Assembly: GCA_037349315.1 (NCBI GenBank)
Contig: JBAIAC010000042.1
Coordinates: 6,944,001-7,008,000, forward strand
DNA: 64,000 nt
Direction: 5' to 3'
DNA from: Chelydra serpentina
Lineage: Eukaryota; Chordata; Testudines; Chelydridae
The notes under the pieces are model-generated. The model searched no databases. It had not been told where the DNA came from and was given only the letters and a program-made list of their open reading frames with translations. Positions 55,797-64,000 of the stretch are shown in pieces. Each line of letters begins with the position of its first letter. The stretch's first letter is position 1. The position numbers and the translations under genes are program-made.

Positions 55797-58700
55797 ACCA
55801 TGGGATGGTGTTCCAAGAAGAAGGAGTGCTAGGCAGAGATGGGCTCCACCTGACGAAGAGAGGGAAGAGCATCTTTGGAAGCAGGCTGGCTAACCTAGTG
55901 AGGAGGGCTTTAAACTAGGTTCACCGGGGGAAGGAGACCAAAGCCCCGAGGTAAGTGGGGAAGTGGGATACCGGGAGAAAGCACAAGTAGGTGAGTGCAA
56001 GAAGGGAGGGCTCCTGCCCCATACTGGGACAGCAGGGCAATCGGTGAGTTGTCTTAAATGCCTATACACAAATGCAAGAAGCCTGGGGAACAAGCAGGGA
56101 GAACTGGAAGTCCTGGCACAGTCAAGGAATTATGATGTAATTGGAATAACAGAGACTTGGTGGGATAACTCACATGATTGGAGTACTGTCATGGATGGAT
56201 ATAAACTGTTCAGGAAGGATAGGCAGGGCAGAAAAGGTGGGGGAGTTGCGTTGTATGTAAGAGAGCAGTACGATTGCTCAGAGCTCCACTATGAAACTGC
56301 AGAAAAACCTGAGAGTCTCTGGATTAAATTTAGAAGTGTGAGCAACAAGGGTAATGTCGTGGTGGGAGTCTGCTACAGACCACCAGACCAGGGGGATGAG
56401 GTGTACGAGGCTTTCTTCCAGCAACTAACAGAAGTTACTAGATCACAGGCCCTGGTTCTCATGGGTGACTTTAATCACCCCGATATCTGCTGGGAGAGCA
56501 ATACAGCGGTGCACAGACAATCCAGGAAGTTTTTGGAAAGGGTAGGGGACAATTTCCTGGTGCAAGTGCTGGAGGAACCAACAAGGGGAAAAGCTCTTCT
56601 TGACCTGCTGCTCACAAACAGGGAAGAAATAGTAGAGGAAGCAATAGTGGATGGGAACCTGGGAGGCAGTGAGCATGAGATGGTCGAGTTCAGGATCCTG
56701 ACACATGGAAGAAAGAAGAGCAGTAGAATACAGAGCCTGGACTTCAGAAAAGCAGACTTTGACTCCCTCAGGTCTCCTGGGAGAATAACATGAGGGGGAA
56801 AGGAGTCGAGGAAATCTGGCTGTATTTTAAAGAATCCTTATTGAGGTTGCAGGAACAAACCATCCCGATGTGTAGAAAGAAAAGTAAATACGGCAGGCGA
56901 CCAGCTTGGCTTAACACTGAAATCCTTGCTCGTCTTAAACATAAAAAAGCAGCTTACAAGAAGTGGAAGATTGCACAAATGACCAGGGAGGAGTATTCAA
57001 ATATTGTTCAGGCATGCAGGAGTGAAATTAGAAAGGCCAAATCACACTTGGAGTTGCAGCTAGCCGGAGATGTTAGGAGTAACAAGAAGGGTTTCTTCAG
57101 GTATGTTAGCAACAAGAAGAAAGTCAAGGAAAGTGTGGGCCCCTTGCTGAATGAGGGAGGGAACCTAGTGACAGAGGATGTGGAGAAAGCTAGTGTACTC
57201 AAAGCTTTTTTTGCCTCTGTCTTCACAGACAAGGTCAGCTCCCAGGCGGCTGCACTCCGCAGCACAGTATGGGGAGGAGGTGACCAGCCCTCTGTGGAGA
57301 AAGAAATAGTTTGGGACTATTTAGAAAAGCTGGACAAACACAAGTCCATGGGGCTGGATGCACTGCATCCGAGGGTGCTAAAGGAGTTGGCCGATGTGAT
57401 TGCAGAGCCATTGGCCATTATCTTTGATAAATCATTGCAATCAGGGGAGGTCCCGGATGACTGGAAAAAAGCGAATGTAGTGCCCATCTTTAAAAAAGGG
57501 AAGAAGGAAGATCCGGTGAACTACAGGCCAGTCAGTCTCACCTCAGTCCCTGGAAAAATCATGGAACCGGTCCTCAAGGAATCAATTCTGAACCACTTAA
57601 AGGAGGGGAAAGTGATCAGGAACAGTCAGCATGGATTCACCAAGGGCAAGTCATGCCTGACTAACCTAATTGCCTTCTATGATGAGATAACTGGCTCTGT
57701 GGATGAGGGGAAAGCAGTGGATGTGCTATTTCTTGACTTTAGCAAAGCTTTTGATACAGTCTCCCACAGTGTTCTTGCCAGCAAGTTAAAGAAGTATGGG
57801 CTGGATGAATGGACTGTAAGGTGGATATAAAACTGGCTGGATGGTCGTGCTCAACGTGTAGTGATCAATGGCTCCACGTCTAGTTGGCAGCTGGTATCAA
57901 GTGGAGTGCCCCAAGGGTCGGTGCTGGGGCCAGTTTTGTTCAATATCTTCATCAACGATCTGGAGGATGGTGTGGACTGCACCCTTAGCAAGTTTGCAGA
58001 TGACACTAAACTGGGAGGAGTGGTTGATACGCTGGAGGGTAGGGACAGGATACAGAGGGACCTAGACAAATTAGAGGATTGGGCCAAAAGAAATCTGATG
58101 AGGTTCAACAAGGACAAGTGCAGAGTCTTGCACTTAGGACGGAAGAATCCCATGCACTGCTACAGACTAGGGACCGAATGGCTGGCCAGCAGTTCTGGAG
58201 AAAATGACCTAGGGGTTACAGTGGACGAAAAGCTGAATATGAGTCAACAGTGTGCCCTTGTTGCCAAGAAGGCTAACGGCATTTTGGGCTGTATAAGTAG
58301 GGACATTTCCAGCAGATCGAGGGACGTGATTATTCCCCTCTATTCGGCACTAGTGAGGCCTCATTTGGAGTACTGTGTCCAGTTTTGGGCCCCACGCTAC
58401 AAGAAGGATGTGGATAAATTGGAAAGAGTCCAACGGAGGGCAACAAAAATAATTAGGGGGCTGGAGCACATGACTTATGAGGAGAGGCTGAGGGAACTGG
58501 GATTGTTTAGCCTGCAGAAGAGAAGAATGAGGGGGGATTTGATAGCTGCTTTCAACTACCTAAAAGGGGGTTCCAAAGAGGATGGATCTAGACTGTTCTC
58601 AGTGGTAGAAGATGACAGAACAAGGAGTAATGGTCTCAAGTTGCAGAGGGGGAGGTTTAGGTTGGATATTAGGAAAAACGTTTTCACTAGTAGGGTGGTG

Positions 58701-58886
58701 AAGCACTGCAATGGGTTACCTAGGGAGGTGGTGGAATCTCCTTCCTTAGAGGTTTTTAAGGTCAGGCTTGACAAAGCCCTGGCTGGGATGATCTAGTTGG
58801 GGTTGGTCCTGCTTTGAGCAGGGGGTTGGACTAGATGACCTCCTGAGGTCCCTTCCAACCCTGAGATTCTATGATTCTATGATTCT
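55797..58886 (+). mobile_element. CR1 LINE with endonuclease and RT, nested in Harbinger
   Basis: A 3.1-kb CR1 inserted in the transposase. The flanking hexamers acgttg (55791-55796) and acattg (58887-58892) look like an imperfect target-site duplication. 55963-56793 encodes an APE-type endonuclease: [39 protein letters not shown]. After a small deletion and frame change near 56775, 56790-57830 and 57861-58796 encode the reverse transcriptase: [59 protein letters not shown] at 57828 replaces a Glu codon (WI*NWLDG). ORF1 is missing. It ends in repeated attctatg words. It is the best preserved LINE in the window. Confidence 0.96.
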
Positions 58887-58892
58887 ACATTG

Positions 58893-59367
58893 GTGAAACG
58901 TCCCTTGTGATCCACCAGTGCTTGCAGAACCATTGAAAAGTAAACCTTTCGGTTTATGTACTCGCTGGCCTGGTGGTCCAGTGCCAAGATAGGGATATGG
59001 GTTCCGTCTATCGCCCCACCACAGTTCGGGAACCCCATTGCTGCAAAGCCACCACTATTACCTGCACATTTCCAAGAGGCACAACCCTTGTTAGCAGCAG
59101 GTCAGTGATCGCGTTCGCTACTTGGATCACAGTAGCCCCCACAGTAGATTTGCCCACTCTGAATTGATTCGCGAGTGACTGGTAGCTGTCTGGCGTTGCA
59201 AGTTTCCACTGGGCTATCGCCAGTCGCTTCTCTATTGTGAGAGCTGCTCTCATCTTGGTATTCTGGTGCTTCAGGGCAGGGGAAAGCAACTCACAAAGTT
59301 CCATGTATGTGCTGCAGCCATCTGAGCGGGTTCCATGCTTTCCTTTCCTTGGTCTGCAGGAGAGCAA
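58893..59367 (-). pseudogene. Harbinger transposase, N-terminal part
   Basis: The minus strand from the Met at 59367 gives MRAALTIEKRLAIAQWKLAT, then PDSYQSLANQFRVGKSTVGA (helix-turn-helix), then VANAITDLLLTRVVPLGNVQ. A one-base shift near 59060 moves the frame to GFPNCGGAIDGTHIPI, which holds the first catalytic Asp (codon at 59006-59008). The sequence then continues to a DHKGRFTNV-like block ending at the CR1 junction. It pairs with 55264-55796. Confidence 0.92.
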
Positions 59368-59549
59368 TATGGTGCCCGCACGGAAAAAGGCACGAAAGGA
59401 TTTTTTGCTTCCCCCTCAGTTGCTTTCACGGAGGGAGTGGGGAGCAAGGGGTAGGCTGGCAGCAGATGGTGCAGTACAAGTGCTAGCCATCATCATCTCC
59501 TGGGTACTCGACAGCAGACAGTGCAGTACGCTTGCTAGTTGTCATCATC

Positions 59550-59628
59550 TCCTGGCCCCCTCAAGGATTGAACTCACAACCAGAGGTTTAGCAGGCCAAT
59601 ACTCAAACCTCTGAGCTATCCCTCTACC
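59550..59628 (-). mobile_element. tRNA-like SINE head without CR1 tail
   Basis: The minus strand carries only the tRNA-like head: gggatagctcagaggtttga, ggttgtgagttcaatccttg, agggggcc. The CR1-like tail of the complete SINEs is absent. Confidence 0.7.
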
Positions 59629-59825
59629 AGTGTTCAAAGCAGTACTGAATCTCCATTAGACAAAACATAAAAAAAGGGAATGACCAGACTCGCTCCCATT
59701 TATGTCCAGGTGCCCCCGGCCAGCCACACCACAGCTGACCGGGAGCACATAGGGGATGACGATGACAGTTACCAGTCACACTGCACCAATTGCTGCTGCA
59801 TAGTCCCGTGACTACCAGCCTGAGG

Positions 59826-59907
59826 CAGAATGGTCCCCTTAAGGATTGAGCTCACAACCGTGGGTTTAGCAGGCCATTGCTCAAACCGCTGAGCTATTTC
59901 TCTGCCT
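59826..59907 (-). mobile_element. Second tRNA-like SINE head without tail
   Basis: Same orientation and extent as 59550-59628, about 280 bp further (aaatagctcagcggtttgag, acggttgtgagctcaatcct). It also lacks the CR1 tail. Confidence 0.65.
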
Positions 59908-60324
59908 CTGTTATAATGGGACTGAATGCCTACTAGAGAGGCTCCATGCTTGCCGTAGTATGGCGCCTGCACGGAAAACCCCGGAAAAAAGGCCTGAAAA
60001 AAGTTGCTTTCACCGAGGGAGGGAGGGGGGATGGCTTGACGACATGTACCCAGAACCACAAGCGACAATGTTTTCTGCCCCATCAGGCATTGGGATCGCA
60101 ACCCAGAATTCCAATGGGTGGTGGAGACTGCGGGAACTGTGGGATAGCTACCCGCAATGAAATGCTCTGAAAGTCGATGCTAGCCACGATACTGTGGACA
60201 CAGTCTGCCGACTTAATGGCCTTAATGGTCTTTAGTGGGGACACAAACAATCAATTCCATAAAATTGGGTTTTAAAATATCGACTTCTATAATTTCGACC
60301 TAATTCTGTAGTGTAGACGTACCC

Positions 60325-62852
60325 TTACTGTATTTCTACAACTCCTGCCAATGCTAGACCCTTTCTTTGAATTTGTCTTGGAAGGAGTTTGGTGTATGGG
60401 GCATGGAACAAGAGAGCTGGATTTATGGAATACTCTACTGAACCTGGACAAGAGAACAGGTCACAAAAAAAGTTAGGGGTAAAGATTTTCCAAACGGACG
60501 AGATTCTTGATGCCCCATTTTCTGGCAGCCCACCTTGAGATGCCTTAAAAGGGGGCAGCTTTTAAGAAGTGCTAAGCGTCTGTCCTTAAAACTCAGTTGT
60601 CTCAAGGTGGGCACTCTAGTATTAAGGGATCCAAAGTTATTAGCCATTTTAGAAAATCTTGGCCTAAAAACCCACTCATCTCAATGTTCGTGCACTGAAA
60701 AAGAAAGAACATTAAATTAAATGTCAACAGCTTCTAATCTTCTGTCACAGAAGCAAGTTACCAGAGGTTAATTCCCAGCTGCAAAACCAGTGGAGAACTA
60801 AATGAACTTTCCTTAACTTTATTCCCAGAAGTTTTAATTACTAAGAAACAAAGGTTTTAATGACAAAGAAAGTTGTGTCCCTTTGAGGCATCTACACAAA
60901 CAAAACATTGTGAATTGGGGGAGCCTTGGAACTAACTCGTTGCTGAAAGTTTTGGGGAAGACAGTTCACCAACTTTTCCTGAAGTGCCTTATGTCACCGG
61001 CTTCTGAAGCAATCAGCGCAAGAGAAGAGCACTGTTTATCCAGGTTCAGTCTCAACTTTGCAACTGGACCTTGCAGAAAATTAGTTCTAATGCTTATGTT
61101 TCATCACCCACTTTTTCACCGTAAAGGGGTATAATTTGAAGAGGGTGGGTGCTCAAACCTTTTTGAACATTCAGCCCCTTCAATGTGTCTCAAGTTGGGC
61201 ACAATCAATAAATAAATCCACAAACCAAAGCGCCAAAAATCATTAGTCACTTTTGCAAATGAGAGCCTCTGACATCCAGGTAGATAGGGCTGGCACAGAA
61301 ATGTTGATTCTGCTGCTACTCAAGTCAATTGGAAAACTCTTGTTAACTTGAATGGTACAGGATTATGCCATAGTTGTTAACCATCTCAATGGCTGAATGA
61401 CCCAGTTCATTTGGAAGTTACTCTTGGCCTATAGTTAGAGGTTAGGAGGAATTTTACCCTGGAGGCAGGTTACCCATAACTGACTGCACTGCACAGTTAT
61501 TTGCACCATCCTCTGAGTCATCAGGGTTTGGGGGAGGCGGAGAGGAGAGGGATGATATATTTGTGCTAACTATCTGTGACCCTTCCAGACTGCCCTGATA
61601 CACTGAGCCTCTCAGTGACCCCAGAGCGCCAAGTCTGAGTAACTGGTCAATTCCTGAATCTGAAGTGATTGGCTCCTGGCAATCCCAAACTCTGGAGGAG
61701 ATATTTTTACAGGGTCAGTGAAAAAATGGCCTAGATCCTGCTGCCCCCATATGTGCTTGTAGGCTCCATCATGCTTCAGGTGCTCAGGGTGGCCTGTTCG
61801 CTGGCCAGAGTGTACGGCTGCCAGAACTGGACTGCAGAGTCCACCCAAATTCTTTGGTCCAAGAAGGGTAACATCATGCATTTTTCTATGATGGTGGCAG
61901 CCTTGTTCCCTTTCAAATATTTTAGGTATTTGTCATCAGGGAAACATACTGGGAACCACCATACCATGCAGCAGCATAGGCTGGGAGTTTTCAGATGGGT
62001 CTCAGTGATTTAGGAACCCCATGGCCACTGAAATCTAGTGGGAGTTATATGCCTAATTCTATATGCCTAATTCTTTTAGGTCCCTTTGAAAATAGCTCTC
62101 TCTGTGTCTTTGCAGCTGGGGGATATCACTACATTGGTTAGTTACAGCTGGTGTTAAGTGGTTGGTGGGAGTTGGTGGCCTAACTCAATTAGGCCCATCT
62201 GAAAATGTCCGCTACCCCATTCATCACTCCCATTTCCATCGGGTCATATGGAATTGTGATAGCTGGAGATGTGGGACATCTCAGGTAGAGCTGGTCAGAA
62301 AACACGGACGTTTCTGGTGAAACTATTTTAGCAACCAAAACCCAAACATTTACAGCCCCAAAACGGAAAAATTTTGACCACAAACCAAACATTTTTCAGC
62401 CAAAAGCCTCCTCAAAACCACAAATATTCACCAAAATATAAATGAAAAATGTTGGGATTTAGGTTTACATTTTTCAATTTTCAAGGCAAGTTTCCACAAA
62501 CATTTTCTTTAGTCAAACACCTAATTTCCCATCAAAAGAAAGATTTTGATTGAAATTTTCCCATCAGGAACACTCTCCAGCCCACACTGCTCCCTGAGAA
62601 CAGACATCCTTCACCTTGAGTTCAGTTCTTCCTCCGCAGAATACATCTCATCCCAGATTCCCCAAGCACAGCTGACCACTCAAGGATAGGGCGGGGAACA
62701 GCAGGATGGAAATGAATAGAATTGCAGATGGGAACATCTCTACTTTCATCACTGTGAGGAACGAAAAATCATCTCCCACAAACAGGGGAGATATTCCACC
62801 CCTAGAAAGAGATTGATGGGCTAGAAATAGCCCTGATGATGATCTTGCAGGG
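60325..62852. other. No gene; old diverged repeats
   Basis: 60470-60665 and 61165-61265 share caaggtgggcac / caagttgggcac, then attagtcacttt / ttattagccatttt and aaaatctt. 61990-62215 holds module D units (atgcctaattcttttaggtc, tggcctaactcaattaggcc). 62285-62530 is the A/T-rich ccaaaacccaaac type. No gene is seen. Confidence 0.45.
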
Positions 62853-63163
62853 CAAGGGTAGGCAACCTATGGCACGGGTGCCAAAGGCGGCATGCGAGCT
62901 GATTTTCAGTGGCGCTCACAGTACCTGGCACCTGGCCACCAGTCTGGGCGGCGCTGCATTTTAATTTAATTTTAAGTTAAACTTCTTAAACATTTAAAAA
63001 ACCTTATTTACTTTACATACAACAATAGTTTAGTTATATATTAAAGATTTATAGAAAGAGACCTTCTAAAAACGTCAAACTGTATTACTGGCACGCAAAA
63101 CCTTAAATTAGAGTGAACAAATGGACACTCGGCACACTGCTTCTGAAAGGTTGCCGACCCCTG
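62853..63163. mobile_element. hAT (Charlie-like) MITE
   Basis: The ends caagggtaggcaacctatgg and aaggttgccgacccctg form inverted repeats. Flanking 8-bp target-site duplications are ttgcaggg (62845-62852) and ttgtaggg (63164-63171), with one mismatch. The 311-bp interior is A/T-rich and non-coding. Confidence 0.9.
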
Positions 63164-63189
63164 TTGTAGGGTATTGAAAGGCTATGGAA

Positions 63190-63720
63190 GGCTAGAACCC
63201 ACATCTGATGGACTCTAGGTAACTGACACCTCCACACCACCACCCAAAAAGCCATGGGAGAGTTGCGGTCCATGTACTATAAACACTTGGAGACTAAGCC
63301 TCACAAGAAGACCTGGTTGGCAGCACCCCCATGGCTCTGATTGGTTCAGAGGCACTATTTAAGAACGGATGGCATTCCAGGAAGCTGTATGTGGAACCTG
63401 GCAGGATCTGGCCTGTTCTTACAACAGCGCCTGCTCTTGTTCCATGCTTTGGACTCTGTCTGTATTCTCCAGCTCTGATTCCTGGCTTGACTCCTGACTC
63501 TGGCTCAGGCCCTTGGCTTGGATCTTGATCCCTGACTCTGTCTCTGATACCTGGCTAGATGCCTGATGCTGACTCTGAATTTAGGGCTGACTCCTGGTTT
63601 CTGACACTGGCTCTAACCCCTGCTCCAGACACTAGGCCCTTCTCCTGCTCTGACCACAAGGCCTGACTCCTGGGCCAGGCTGTTCACACCCTAGTCGTGA
63701 CTGCTATGACTGGAGAGCAA
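63190..63720 (+). mobile_element. Possible LTR-type region with degenerate tandem words
   Basis: A TATA-like ctatttaag (63354-63362) is followed by a stretch rich in ctgactct, ttgactcctg and ctggcttg words up to about 63670. This resembles the region after the promoter in turtle Gypsy-type LTRs. Boundaries are not defined. Confidence 0.35.
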
Positions 63721-64000
63721 AGCAGATGCTACCCCAAAATTGCATGCAAATGCTGCATCCCCCAAGTGGGTACAGTTAAGGCGGTGTAGGAATACAGGCC
63801 TACATTAGGCCTGTTTCAACTGTGGTTTTAAACTGAGTTTGGATGTTAGCATGCGCGATAGGACCAAAAGTCATGTGACCGGAAAGACCTGAGATCACGA
63901 GAAAAGAAAAAGGTCGTTTGTGTTAAAGGACCCTTGAAATACAGCAGTTTCTTATTTAAGGGTTGGGTTGAGGTCATCAAAATAAAGAAAATATGGTTAA
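63721..64000. other. No recognised feature
   Basis: Unique-looking sequence up to the window end. No gene or repeat is recognised. Confidence 0.4.

Larger units (their letters stand above)
52634..60324. mobile_element. PIF/Harbinger transposon with nested CR1
   Basis: The left end (gccctggtctacactacc) and reversed right end (gggtacgtctacactac) share tctacactac. Both are flanked by the 3-bp target TTA (52631-52633 and 60325-60327). Without the 3.1-kb CR1 the element would be about 4.6 kb. It carries two convergent genes: a Myb/SANT-like ORF on the plus strand (53007-55139) and a DDE transposase on the minus strand (58893-59367 plus 55264-55796). The two-gene arrangement is the known layout of Harbinger elements. 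The right part contains a duplicated stretch (about 59365-59440 and 59953-60030) and two tRNA-like heads. Confidence 0.9.

Noticed and set aside
59550..59907. tRNA-like sequences as tRNA genes
   Set aside because: They match the SINE head, lack a good acceptor stem, and occur in repeat context.

Overview
The window reads as vertebrate, almost certainly turtle (Testudines), nuclear DNA. No operons, bacterial genes, rRNA, true tRNA genes or CRISPR arrays are visible. The host content is one stretch of an olfactory receptor (OR) cluster. The rest is interspersed repeats typical of turtle genomes: CR1 LINEs, a tRNA-derived SINE with a CR1-like tail, Penelope-like elements with a GIY-YIG endonuclease, Gypsy-like LTRs, and hAT and PIF/Harbinger DNA transposons with their MITEs. 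The organism call is inferred from this repeat mixture; a crocodilian is less likely.

Genes. Four intact single-exon class II OR coding regions are present: OR14-like at 6646-7602 (+), OR11A/OR6-like at 20771-21745 (+), OR10-like at 27849-28781 (-), and OR10A-like at 46774-47742 (-). One OR10-like pseudogene lies at about 39316-40230 (-). Each OR is expected to be a seven-transmembrane Gs/olf-coupled odorant receptor in sensory cilia, expressed one per neuron, so the genes act as parallel detectors, not as a pathway.

Layout. 1-6.5 kb: a Harbinger transposase fragment cut by the window edge, a partly inverted duplicated unit, CR1, a hAT MITE and MIR-like SINEs. 6.6-8.7 kb: the OR14-like gene with a Penelope-like element starting about 30 bp after its stop. 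9-20 kb: C-rich DNA, hairpin-headed hAT MITEs, a solo LTR, a Harbinger MITE and a 2-kb CR1. 20.7-28.9 kb: two ORs, with a (GATA)n microsatellite touching the start codon of the second. 29-40 kb: repeat modules, LTRs, CR1, Penelope, a rearranged Gypsy element and the OR pseudogene. 40-52 kb: repeats and the OR10A-like gene, whose stop codon lies in a CR1 3' end. 52.6-60.3 kb: a nearly complete Harbinger transposon with TTA target-site duplications. It carries an apparently intact two-exon Myb/SANT-like gene and a broken transposase split by a 3.1-kb CR1. 60.3-64 kb: old repeats, a hAT MITE and an LTR-like region.

Most notable patterns. (1) hAT-type MITEs share a 10-bp end and a hairpin apex but have unrelated, perfectly self-complementary stems. 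(2) An unclassified module recurs across the whole window in short arrays with about 50-bp or 61-bp periods. (3) The Harbinger Myb-like ORF is intact while its partner transposase is dead. (4) Transposon sequence touches the start, stop or immediate 3' flank of three of the four intact ORs. All homology calls are from recognition of motifs; no database search was run.
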